This document shows positions 44,450-51,848 of a DNA stretch of 51,848 bases, piece after piece. The translations under genes were made by a program, and so were the position numbers. The DNA comes from Actinomyces marseillensis (GTDB lineage: Bacteria; Actinomycetota; Actinomycetes; Actinomycetales; Actinomycetaceae), in the NCBI RefSeq assembly GCF_900155605.1, contig NZ_LT707420.1:730724-782571 (forward strand). Reading direction: 5' to 3'. Position 1 is the stretch's first letter. The number at the start of each line of letters is the position of its first letter. Under the pieces are notes generated by a model. That model saw only the letters and a program-made list of their open reading frames with translations. It had not been told where the DNA came from and searched no databases.

Positions 44450-45580
44450 TCACTCGGGCAGGCGCTCACCGGTGGACGCAGAGAAGTTGTGCTGCTGTCC
44501 TTCCTTGATGCGGGTGTGGATCACGCCGCCAGGCTTGGGAGCGGTGCGCGGAGGAACGCGGACGATAAGCTGCTCGCCCTTACCTTCGCTGCCGGAACCC
44601 AGACCGTGGCCGGAATCTGCACCTGCCAGGTGGCCGTAGATGTAGGCATCCGAACCCAGTTCCTCAACGAATTCAACTTCGATCGGAATGGTGTTTTCGG
44701 TCTCTGCAGAAACAACCTCGAGGCCCTCGGGACGGAAGCCGATCGTGATCTTGCCTTCGTCTTCGGGAACCATGGCGTCCAGCGTTGCCTGCGAGAGCGG
44801 AACCTCTGCGGTGCCGAGCTTTGCGACATTGCCTTCAACCTTGAACTTGCCGAGGTTCATAGCGGGGGAGCCGATGAAGCCTGCGACGAATTCGTTGGCG
44901 GGGCGCTCGTACATTTCCTGCGGGGTGCCGACCTGCTGGAGGAGACCGCCTGCGAGAACCGCGATGCGGTCACCCATCGTCAGAGCCTCGGTCTGGTCGT
45001 GGGTCACGTAGACCGTGGTGACACCGAGTTCGCGCTGCAGCGAAGCGATCTGGGTACGGGTCTGGACACGGAGCTTGGCATCCAAGTTGGACAGAGGCTC
45101 GTCCATGAGGAAGACCTGAGGCTTGCGGACGATTGCACGGCCCATAGCAACACGCTGACGCTGACCGCCGGAGAGGGCCTTGGGCTTGCGGTCCAGGTAG
45201 GGCTCCAGGTCAAGGATGCGTGCGGCCTCTTCAACGCGCTTGTTAATTTCATCCTTGGGGGTGCCTGCGATCTTGAGTGCGAAGCCCATGTTCTCGCGCA
45301 CGGTCATATGCGGGTAGAGGGCGTAGTTCTGGAAGACCATTGCGATGTCGCGGTTCTTCGGCTGTACGTCGGTGACGTCCTTATCGCCAATGAAGATGCG
45401 GCCAGAGTTCACATCCTCAAGACCTGCGAGCATGCGCAGCGAGGTGGACTTGCCACAACCGGAGGGACCGACGAGAACCAGGAATTCACCATCCTGAATC
45501 TCAAGATCGAGCTGGTCGACAGCGGGCTTATCTGACCCGGGGTAGATTCGGGTTGCCTTATCGAAAGTTACAGTTGCCAT
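44450..45580 (-). CDS. Sugar ABC transporter ATP-binding protein (MsmK/UgpC-like)
   Basis: The 376-residue ATPase has Walker A GPSGCGKST, Q-loop, signature LSGGQRQRVAMGRAIV, Walker B VFLMDEPLSNLDA and a C-terminal TOBE/regulatory domain (about 240-376), the layout of carbohydrate-uptake transporter ATPases. It would energise sugar importers. No permease or binding protein is adjacent, so it may be a shared ATPase serving several transporters, as MsiK does in Streptomyces. GGAGG stands seven bases before the ATG. Confidence 0.95.
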   Translation of the reverse strand: MATVTFDKATRIYPGSDKPAVDQLDLEIQDGEFLVLVGPSGCGKSTSLRMLAGLEDVNSGRIFIGDKDVTDVQPKNRDIAMVFQNYALYPHMTVRENMGFALKIAGTPKDEINKRVEEAARILDLEPYLDRKPKALSGGQRQRVAMGRAIVRKPQVFLMDEPLSNLDAKLRVQTRTQIASLQRELGVTTVYVTHDQTEALTMGDRIAVLAGGLLQQVGTPQEMYERPANEFVAGFIGSPAMNLGKFKVEGNVAKLGTAEVPLSQATLDAMVPEDEGKITIGFRPEGLEVVSAETENTIPIEVEFVEELGSDAYIYGHLAGADSGHGLGSGSEGKGEQLIVRVPPRTAPKPGGVIHTRIKEGQQHNFSASTGERLPE

Positions 45581-45788
45581 ATTGAACCTCCACCGGCGGT
45601 ACGTGCCGGACGATCCTTAGTAGAGACCAGACGACAGCGTCTTCACTGCCGTCGCACGTCCTTCACCACCTGTGTGAAGTGCGTACTTGCTCACGATAGC
45701 ACCAAAATTTGCGAAAAATCCAGCTCAATTTAAAACGAAGTGCATAGAAGAGATTCGAAATGAGCTGGGCATTCGATACCCTTGGGGG

Positions 45789-47639
45789 GTGCGTGAGCAA
45801 GAGATCATTGGTGGGTACCGCCTCCTCAAACGCCTGGGGGCGGGGGGCGCTGCTACCGTGTGGCTTGCTTGTGACGAGGCCGGGGAGCGTGTAGCCCTTA
45901 AGATCCTTCACCCCGCGCTCGCCGCCGATGATGACTACCGTGAGCGTCTCCTTCGAGAAGCTCGAACGGTGAATTCCATTCGCGGTGGGGGAGTGTCCCA
46001 CATCTTGGATATTGAGATCGATGCGACTCAACCTTTTGTCGTCAGCGAGTACATTCCAGGCCCGACGCTTTCTGAATTACTCTCTCGCGGTGCGATCAAT
46101 GTTGGAGGGGTTGCGGCGATCGGCGGGGCGCTTGCCCAAACCCTTCAAGATGTTCATGCTCGTCGGATTGTCCACCGCGATGTGAAGGCCTCGAATGTCA
46201 TTTGTTCCCCGCAGGGGCCGGTTCTCATCGATTTTGGTATCGCCATGGGACAGGACGAGGCGCGCCTGACTCAAACCGGTCTGGTATCGGGAACCGCGGG
46301 ATATACCGCACCCGAATTGCTCAAGGGCGCCTCGGCCTCGGCAACGACAGATTGGTGGGCGTGGACGGCTACCCTGCTTGCGGCACTTACTGGGCGCCCA
46401 CCCTATGGAAGTGGCGTGACCGCTGCGATCTTGGATCGGGTGCTCAAGGGGGATCCCGACACCGCCGGCCTCGATTCGTCTGTCGCTCAGCTCATGCGCC
46501 AAGGACTTCACCCGGATCCTCAGCTTCGCCCAAAGCCTGACTACATCATCCGTCATCTTGCACATTGGGGCGGGTTCCCCCTTGAAAAGATTGCGATCTA
46601 TGGGGGAAGTCAAGCGTGGGAAAACCTTAATTGGGCACGGCTCTTGGCTCCTGTTCGTCAAGGGGGCACCTCCGGTGTCTCAGTGGTCGCAGATGACTCC
46701 GCTAACGAGGAAACTCAGGTCTTTGGCGATGATGCTTTACAGACCGCGGTCATTGAAGAGTTTGATTCGGATCGCACTGCGGCATTAGCGAATGACTTTT
46801 CATCTCCGGATGGAACTCAGGTGTATCCGCAGTTCATGGGTGGCGCGCAGCCAAGTATCGACGAAACCTCGATTTTTAACTACCCGCATCCCATGGCCTC
46901 GTCAACGGGGACAAGCTACCTACCTGCTCAAGATGGCTATCGACAGGCGTCGATCCCGCCCAGTATCGAATTTGCGACTCAAGCACCCGCGTATATTCCT
47001 CAGCAGGTGAAGACGGCCAATATTTTAGGGCTGATCATTCTTTCTGCTCTGGCGCTGATTCCTTTATATAGGGGGTTGATCGGGTTGATCAGCGTGGGCG
47101 TGATTATCGCGCTCTTCGCAGTGCTCGGGAGCGCCTATAAATGGCGTGAAAATCGGAGGATCATCAATCAAGAAGCGCGATCGAGCGACACTTGGGCTGC
47201 GCTGGGTGTTGCTCCTTTTACCGGGCTTGGAGGGATTCTCTCCACCGCAGTTGGTCTAGCCCCCGGGGCTGCTCTGGCGTGGGGGCAGTGGATTCTCTTT
47301 TCCCGAGGCCTCTACGAGCCTCTCGGTTTATCCCCCAATTTTGGATTCTTCTCCACCCCCTTCGGTGATCCCGGAACATGGTGGTTCCCGCTCGTACTGA
47401 CCGGCCATGCGCCGATCACGTCTGATGCGTGGCTTGCGGGGAGTCCCTCGTGGATCGTCTTGACCTGGGTTCTGACCACTCTTGCCCTGTGGGGAATGTG
47501 GGTGATGCCAACGGGATCTGCTTTGCGCGATGGAGTGAGTGTGTGCGTGTCGACCTGTGTTCCCAAGACATGGATGCGAGTACTTCTTGGTCTGCTCATT
47601 TCCGGTGGCGTCGCAGCTGTTCTAGCTCTGAATTTCTAA
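45789..47639 (+). CDS. Membrane-bound serine/threonine protein kinase
   Basis: The 616-residue protein has a PknB-type kinase domain (about 1-265): glycine loop LGAGGAATVW, K38, catalytic HRDVKASN (129-136), DFG at 148-150 and GTAGYTAPE. A Thr/Asp/Glu-rich juxtamembrane region follows (about 290-430), then several hydrophobic helices (about 440-616) but no PASTA domains. I place the start at GTG 45789, where the kinase domain begins and seven bases after a TACCCT -10-like box, suggesting a leaderless message; 45687 is an in-frame alternative. A DsbA-like gene follows 111 bases later. Confidence 0.88.
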   Translation: MREQEIIGGYRLLKRLGAGGAATVWLACDEAGERVALKILHPALAADDDYRERLLREARTVNSIRGGGVSHILDIEIDATQPFVVSEYIPGPTLSELLSRGAINVGGVAAIGGALAQTLQDVHARRIVHRDVKASNVICSPQGPVLIDFGIAMGQDEARLTQTGLVSGTAGYTAPELLKGASASATTDWWAWTATLLAALTGRPPYGSGVTAAILDRVLKGDPDTAGLDSSVAQLMRQGLHPDPQLRPKPDYIIRHLAHWGGFPLEKIAIYGGSQAWENLNWARLLAPVRQGGTSGVSVVADDSANEETQVFGDDALQTAVIEEFDSDRTAALANDFSSPDGTQVYPQFMGGAQPSIDETSIFNYPHPMASSTGTSYLPAQDGYRQASIPPSIEFATQAPAYIPQQVKTANILGLIILSALALIPLYRGLIGLISVGVIIALFAVLGSAYKWRENRRIINQEARSSDTWAALGVAPFTGLGGILSTAVGLAPGAALAWGQWILFSRGLYEPLGLSPNFGFFSTPFGDPGTWWFPLVLTGHAPITSDAWLAGSPSWIVLTWVLTTLALWGMWVMPTGSALRDGVSVCVSTCVPKTWMRVLLGLLISGGVAAVLALNF

Positions 47640-47750
47640 GGTTCAGCTGGTGCGCATGGAGTGAAATGTGGCGCGGCCGCGTTGGTGTCGGTGCGTAAAT
47701 GGGCATTGCTCGCTAGTCTTGAATGCAGTTCAACAGAAAGGCCCGCAATA

Positions 47751-48602
47751 ATGGCAAAGGCTTCCCGCTCGCAGGATGTACGCGCAAAGGCGCAGCAGCT
47801 CCGTGAAGAACAGGCGCGTGCAGATCGCCGGACTCGCAACATTATCATTTCTTTGGTTGCGCTGATTGTGGTTGTCATCATCGTGGCAATTGCTGCGGTT
47901 ATCGTCCAGTCCAACCGCAAGAAGGCAGAAATCGCCGAGGCCGGATCGGCTGCGCTCGGTGCGTATTCAAATGGTGAACCCGTCGTTATTTCCCACCTCG
48001 GTATTGGAAAGGTCGACGAATCCATTCCGACGCTGACTGAGTATTTCGACTACTCCTGCCATGTGTGCGCGGCATACGATGTGGGTTTTGGGGAGCAGGT
48101 TAGCCAGGATGTCCTTGCTGGTAAGTACAACATCAAGTACCAGCCCGTGAATACGGTGAAGGCTGCGTATCAGTATGCGTCAACCAGTGCGGCTCTGGTC
48201 GCCGCACAAAAGGTCGATGCGCAAACGTGGATGAAGTTCCACAACGCCTTGCTGTCTTACTTCAATGATCAGTACAACTCTGGCAAGGGAACCGTTGTTC
48301 AGGACCTGTCTGCTTCTGCTACAAAGGTTAAAGAAATCGCTGCGCAGGTGGGAATTCCGCAAGATGTTATTGACACCTTCCCCGAAAACGGTGTGAATGA
48401 CTATCTGACAAAGTCGACCAACGCGTGGGCTGAGGCGAAGATTGACGGTCGCGAAAATGGATCTTTGGGAACTCCTGAGTTCGTTGTGAACGATAAAGCC
48501 GTCGTTGATTTCAAGGGCGTCAAGGCAAGCAGTGTCAAGGATTTCTATCCCGTGATTACTGCTCAGCTTCAAGCTGCCGGTCCGGCATCTGCATCGAAGT
48601 GA
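47751..48602 (+). CDS. Membrane-anchored DsbA-like thioredoxin-fold protein
   Basis: The 283-residue protein has a basic cytoplasmic N-terminus, one transmembrane helix (about 29-52) and a DsbA-type thioredoxin fold outside the membrane with the active site C103-H-V-C106 (FDYSCHVCAAYD) and the cis-Pro in LGTPEFVVN. It probably forms or rearranges disulphides in exported proteins. The ATG at 47751 has GAAAGG at 47736-47741. Substrate candidates include the cysteine-bearing surface proteins of this window, by inference. A hairpin follows. Confidence 0.92.
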   Translation: MAKASRSQDVRAKAQQLREEQARADRRTRNIIISLVALIVVVIIVAIAAVIVQSNRKKAEIAEAGSAALGAYSNGEPVVISHLGIGKVDESIPTLTEYFDYSCHVCAAYDVGFGEQVSQDVLAGKYNIKYQPVNTVKAAYQYASTSAALVAAQKVDAQTWMKFHNALLSYFNDQYNSGKGTVVQDLSASATKVKEIAAQVGIPQDVIDTFPENGVNDYLTKSTNAWAEAKIDGRENGSLGTPEFVVNDKAVVDFKGVKASSVKDFYPVITAQLQAAGPASASK

Positions 48603-48636
48603 TGCTGCTGATCGCTCTTATGTGATCGGGCTTTTC

Positions 48637-48674
48637 AGGGGCGCGTGCGTGACATGGTCGCGCATGCGCCCCTG
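48637..48674 (+). terminator. Terminator after the DsbA-like gene
   Basis: 14-bp arms with a single mismatch, 48637-48650 and 48661-48674, with a 10-base loop and TTGTTT after it. Confidence 0.65.
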
Positions 48675-48809
48675 TTGTTTCTTTGGAGACGCGCCCTGAG
48701 CTTTGTGGACTGTGTCCGGGAGATGGTGAGGATCGTGAAGTGGCGTGTGAGCCACATTGCGGTTTTTAATTCGTCTTTGTGGCCCCACTCATGGCACACT
48801 ATGTGGGTT

Positions 48810-48885
48810 GCCACCTTAGCTCAGTTGGTAGAGCACCCGCCTTGTAAGCGGACGGTCGTCGGTTCGAGTCCGACAGGTGGCTCCA
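48810..48885 (+). tRNA. tRNA-Thr (anticodon TGT)
   Basis: The 76-base cloverleaf has acceptor stem GCCACCT/AGGTGGC, a D arm with AGTTGGTA, anticodon loop CTTGTAA with TGT at 48843-48845, a T arm with GGTTCGAGTCC and an encoded CCA. It decodes ACA and, by wobble, other Thr codons. About 135 bases of unassigned sequence precede it, with no other gene in that stretch. Confidence 0.95.
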
Positions 48886-49067
48886 TTTTTTATCCGGGAG
48901 ACCGACTTCCGGTTTTTCCTAGATTTTCACGCTTTCGCAACATTTTGAATCTAATCGATTCAGGTAATCGGTGACAGTTAAAGTAATGAATTGCTAAGCT
49001 TGCAATTGTCCATCCAGATTATGCAAAGGCGCACCCCCAGTTTTGTGCCATAGCTTCCCTCCAATAG

Positions 49068-50627
49068 ATGGGTTTGATTCTCATGCACCGTGTATATCCT
49101 TCGATGCCGCAGCGCCCCCTCCGGCGCATTTTCATTGCAACACTGCTGTCAACTGTCCTAGGTGTTGGGAGTGTAACTGCACCTGCAGATGCTGCTCCTG
49201 CAACGCCCTCCATTGGCACGACGCTAACGGCGCCCAGCGCAGTAGTGGCGGGTGAGTACTACATCAAGTCTGCGCTTGCTGATGACTTGATGCTCGATGT
49301 TTGGGCGGCGAGCCGGAATGACGGCGCGAATGTGCAGTTGTGGAATTCCAACCTGAGTGCTGCTCAGAAATGGCGGGTTTCTTACGATTCTGAAGGTCTT
49401 GCGACCATCACCAACGTTGCCTCGGGTAAGGTCCTTGACGCGCAGTGGGGGTCATCTCGCCCCGGAACGAATGTTGCGCAGTGGGGCGGCAATGGAAGCC
49501 GCGCTCAAAAATGGAAGATCGTCACTGGGGATAAGGGGCGTATTACCATCGTTTCGGCACTGGATTCCTCGATCGTCTTGGATATCTCAGGTGCTCGTCG
49601 CTCCGCAGGAGCGAACGTTCAGCTGTGGACAGCAAATGGCTCAGACGCTCAAACCTTTGCATTCATCCCGACAAAGCCATCGGTAAGTGCTGAGGGACAA
49701 GCAGATATTGCCCCCGATTACTACTATATTACGAGTCGAGTGAGCGATTCTGGCTATCTTTCGGCAGATTATTCGCTAGACAATGGCGTAAAGGTCCGGC
49801 TGGCAGGTCCATACGACGAGGACAACGCAATGTGGAAGATCTCCCGTGATGGCGATGGTTACTACCACCTCGAAAATGTCTGGTCGAATAAATCCCTGGA
49901 TAGTACAGGCGGGTCACCCATTCCTGGTCGTCAGCTTCAGGTTTGGACAACGGATCTGAACAACCCGAATCAAAAATGGGTGATTACTTCGGTTACGGGT
50001 GGTGCCTATGTGTTTCGTAATGTGGGAACGGGATTGGTCGTCGACCTCAGGGGCGGTGTTGCTCAAGATGGAAGAGCCATTGATGGCTACCTTCCCAATG
50101 GGACGACTGCTCAGCAGTGGCACATGGTGAAGGCGATTGACCCAGTGGGTTTAAATGATTTTGACGCGCGTTATGGGAATGGCCGTGTCGAAGATGGGAT
50201 TTACGAGATTGAACCGATTGCCGCTCCCGGAAAGCGCGTGGACGTCCAGTGGGGATCTAAAGATGCTGGCGCTCGAGTGTGGCTCTATTCGGCGAATGGT
50301 AGTGCTGCTCAAAAGTGGCGTGTCAGTCGCGATGCTCAGGGCTATATCATTTTGACGAATGTTGGCTCAGGGAAGGTTATGGATGTCTACGGTGGCAGCA
50401 AGCTCTTCGGAACCAAGATCACTCAGCAGCCTGCAAACGGTACGCGCGCGCAAAAATGGCTGATTGGTGGACATCGTGATTATCATGACCAATTCTTCAT
50501 CCAGACCGCGCTTGCGCTAGCGCCCGTGCTTGACATAGAGGGCGGGCGAAATGCTGATGGAACGCCTCTGCAGATTTACGGATATAACGGTTCGAAAGCA
50601 CAGGCATTCCGCTTTATCAAGCAGTAA
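49068..50627 (+). CDS. Secreted ricin-type lectin with three beta-trefoil domains
   Basis: The 519-residue protein has a signal peptide (about 1-45) and nine QxW-type repeats (AQKWRV, AQKWKI, AQTFAF, AMWKIS, NQKWVI, AQQWHM, AQKWRV, AQKWLI, AQAFRF), exactly three per trefoil for three domains at about 60-205, 220-360 and 375-519. There is no catalytic domain and no sorting signal. It would bind carbohydrate, perhaps host mucin. The start is uncertain; 49068, 49083 and 49104 are possible ATGs and none has a clear ribosome binding site. It lies about 180 bases from tRNA-Thr in AT-rich DNA. Confidence 0.88.
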   Translation: MGLILMHRVYPSMPQRPLRRIFIATLLSTVLGVGSVTAPADAAPATPSIGTTLTAPSAVVAGEYYIKSALADDLMLDVWAASRNDGANVQLWNSNLSAAQKWRVSYDSEGLATITNVASGKVLDAQWGSSRPGTNVAQWGGNGSRAQKWKIVTGDKGRITIVSALDSSIVLDISGARRSAGANVQLWTANGSDAQTFAFIPTKPSVSAEGQADIAPDYYYITSRVSDSGYLSADYSLDNGVKVRLAGPYDEDNAMWKISRDGDGYYHLENVWSNKSLDSTGGSPIPGRQLQVWTTDLNNPNQKWVITSVTGGAYVFRNVGTGLVVDLRGGVAQDGRAIDGYLPNGTTAQQWHMVKAIDPVGLNDFDARYGNGRVEDGIYEIEPIAAPGKRVDVQWGSKDAGARVWLYSANGSAAQKWRVSRDAQGYIILTNVGSGKVMDVYGGSKLFGTKITQQPANGTRAQKWLIGGHRDYHDQFFIQTALALAPVLDIEGGRNADGTPLQIYGYNGSKAQAFRFIKQ

Positions 50628-50642
50628 TCGCTCGAGCTCTAG

Positions 50643-50687
50643 ATAAACGGGGGCACCCACGCGAAACGCGTGGGTGCCCCCGTTTAT
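50643..50687 (+). terminator. Long perfect hairpin after the lectin gene
   Basis: 21-bp perfect arms (50643-50663 and 50667-50687) with an AAA loop, 16 bases after the stop. Confidence 0.85.
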
Positions 50688-50899
50688 GTTCAGGAATGAC
50701 CTTGGCGATCGATCGCAAAAAACCAGAGTAGAGCCAGTGAGGTCTCCGAAGGAATTAAGGAAAAATGAATTCGGTCATCGTTGTGCCTCCAATAATTTCG
50801 AGTCAGAAGCGGGGCGTTGCTGTGGAGCGTGCTCTAGCGAGCCTATGTGCGCGCGGCAGCCTCTCGAAGGCTATGGAGTCTGCTGTATGCGTTGGAATC

Positions 50900-50928
50900 T
50901 TGTTTCCCAATACCCCCAGGGGTATTAT
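50900..50928 (+). promoter_or_regulatory. Promoter with embedded CsoR/CstR-like operator
   Basis: -35 TTGTTT (50900-50905) and -10 TATTAT (50923-50928) are 17 bases apart. Within the spacer and reaching into the -10 lies AATACCCC-CA-GGGGTATT (50909-50926), a perfect 8-bp-arm palindrome of the C-tract/G-tract form bound by CsoR-family repressors of copper or persulphide response. Binding would block RNA polymerase. Confidence 0.65.
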
Positions 50929-50976
50929 TGGAGGAGGCGAAGAAGACATTCCACCGAGCCAGAAAGTGAGCCGCAC

Positions 50977-51848
50977 ATGCGAGTAGTAGTCGTCGGAGGA
51001 GTCGCCGGTGGCATGAGCGCGGCGGCACGCCTGCGCAGGCGCGATGAGAGCGCCGAGATCATCGTGCTGGAGCGCAGCAAATACGTGTCCTTCGCGAACT
51101 GCGGGCTCCCGTACTACGTCGGCGGCGAGATCGAAGACCCCACCAAGCTCCTCCTTCACACCCCGCAAACCCTCAAGGCTGCGCTCAACCTCGACGTGCG
51201 CATCAACTCCGAGGTCACCGCGATCGACCCGGCGGCGCACAGCGTCCAGGTCACTGACACTGAGACCGGCGAGGCCTACACGCTCACCTATGATCACCTG
51301 ATCCTTTCCCCGGGCGGCCTCGCCAGCCGGCCCCCGATCGGCGGCCTCGACTCCCCGCGTGTGCACACCCTGCGCACGGTCGACGATGCCCTCGCCCTGC
51401 GCGAGGCCTCGGGCACGCACGCCGTTGTCCTGGGTGCCGGGTTCATCGGCATCGAGGCCGCCGAGGCCCTCGCACAGCGAGGCTTCGAGACTTACCTCGT
51501 CGAGTACGCCGAGCACGTCCTGCCGCCCCTCGAAGTCGAGATGGCCACGCTGGTCACGCAGGAGCTGCGTGACCTCGGGATCTGCGTCCACGCCGGCGTC
51601 GCCGCCCAGTCCATCACCCACGGCGGCGATCAAGACTGCGTGACACTCTCCGACGGAACCGAGCTGAGTGCAAACGTCATCGTCCTGTCAACTGGAGTCC
51701 GCCCCGACACCGCCTTCGCCGAGGCCGCGGGCATCGAGACCAAGCGCGGCTACATCCTCGTCGACGAGCACGGGCGCACCAGCGCGGATGGCATCTACGC
51801 GGTCGGCGACGGCACGATGGGCCGCGACCACGACCACCCCGTCGCCCT
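50977..51848 (+). CDS. CoA-disulfide reductase-like FAD/NAD(P) oxidoreductase, 5' part (runs off the right edge)
   Basis: About 290 residues are visible. The N-terminus has the FAD Rossmann motif VVVVGGVAGGMSAAARL, the active-site cysteine C42 in SFANCGLPYYVGG, LILSPGG, a second Rossmann VVLGAGFIGIEAAEAL and the FAD-binding YAVGDGTM near the edge. The family reduces CoA disulphide or persulphides with NAD(P)H, and some members carry C-terminal rhodanese domains, which cannot be seen here. A CsoR/CstR-like palindrome lies 51 bases upstream. Third codon positions are mostly G or C, clearly more than in the DsbA-like gene two genes upstream, which hints at transfer. A weak GAAAGTGAG precedes the ATG. 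Confidence 0.88.
   Translation, partial: MRVVVVGGVAGGMSAAARLRRRDESAEIIVLERSKYVSFANCGLPYYVGGEIEDPTKLLLHTPQTLKAALNLDVRINSEVTAIDPAAHSVQVTDTETGEAYTLTYDHLILSPGGLASRPPIGGLDSPRVHTLRTVDDALALREASGTHAVVLGAGFIGIEAAEALAQRGFETYLVEYAEHVLPPLEVEMATLVTQELRDLGICVHAGVAAQSITHGGDQDCVTLSDGTELSANVIVLSTGVRPDTAFAEAAGIETKRGYILVDEHGRTSADGIYAVGDGTMGRDHDHPVA

Larger units (their letters stand above)
50628..50976. other. 349-base intergenic stretch with terminator and operator
   Basis: It holds the terminator at 50643-50687 and the C4/G4 palindrome and promoter at 50900-50928. A 73-codon frame (50765-50986) is open with AAGGA upstream, but it overlaps the start of the flavoprotein gene and has no recognisable sequence, so I do not call it a gene. 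Nothing else is seen. Confidence 0.6.

Noticed and set aside
50765-50986. 73-codon plus-strand frame before the flavoprotein gene
   Set aside because: It overlaps the conserved start of the flavoprotein, crosses the putative promoter and operator, and has no recognisable sequence.
48810-51848. tRNA-Thr as an integration site for a genomic island
   Set aside because: I found no second copy of the tRNA 3' end and no integrase within the window. The GC3 change lies 2 kb away, so it is not supported.

Overview
The window looks like a chromosomal segment of a moderately GC-rich Gram-positive actinobacterium, most likely a host-associated member of the Actinomycetaceae (Actinomyces/Schaalia-like; species not determinable by eye). 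Supporting signs are a dnaK-grpE-dnaJ-hspR operon and a clpB gene with HspR (HAIR) operators, a MurT/GatD pair, a DUF2510 protein, LAxTG cell-wall sorting signals, a choice-of-anchor M surface protein, frequent GTG starts and probable leaderless genes.

Layout. 1-6.7 kb: the end of a TetR regulator; a translationally coupled pair of single-pass membrane proteins with coiled coils, one carrying a long Q/A/P repeat; an AspT/YidE-type transporter with a Nudix hydrolase; an M18 aminopeptidase; a MarR regulator. 6.7-17 kb: a GNAT acetyltransferase, a two-gene operon of a NAGPA-like phosphodiester glycosidase and a GT2-GtrA fusion, a very large secreted GH101 endo-alpha-N-acetylgalactosaminidase (LARTG anchor) and a second wall-anchored protein (LAKTG). 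17-27 kb: RlmC-like rRNA methyltransferase, an S4 RNA-binding protein, the heat-shock operon, a stand-alone GtrA protein, and murT-gatD plus a membrane protein. 27-36 kb: clpB, TetR with a serine hydrolase, exonuclease III, a short-chain dehydrogenase and a surface protein preceded by a Zur/Fur-like box.

36-44.4 kb (mostly minus strand): an SLC13 transporter abutting a cytoplasmic cNMP-domain histidine kinase and an output-less response regulator; a PyrE-like protein without its catalytic motifs; a HAD-IIA phosphatase; a TrmH-family methyltransferase; a glycerophosphodiester phosphodiesterase; a DUF4032 kinase-fold protein. 44.4-51.8 kb: an MsmK/UgpC-type sugar ABC ATPase, a membrane Ser/Thr kinase, a DsbA-like thioredoxin-fold protein, tRNA-Thr(TGT), a secreted three-trefoil ricin-type lectin, and the start of a CoA-disulfide-reductase-like flavoprotein. 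That last gene sits behind a CsoR/CstR-like operator and has much higher GC3 than its neighbours.

The genes suggest a mucosal commensal: GH101 removes O-glycans from mucin, the lectin and anchored proteins face the host, and the chaperone regulon handles stress. The most promising unusual loci are the SLC13-kinase-regulator operon, the PyrE-like pseudoenzyme, the MurT that has lost its zinc ribbon, the metal-box surface protein with its near-leaderless start, and the compositionally distinct flavoprotein at the right edge. I see no CRISPR array, insertion sequence, prophage or rRNA gene.
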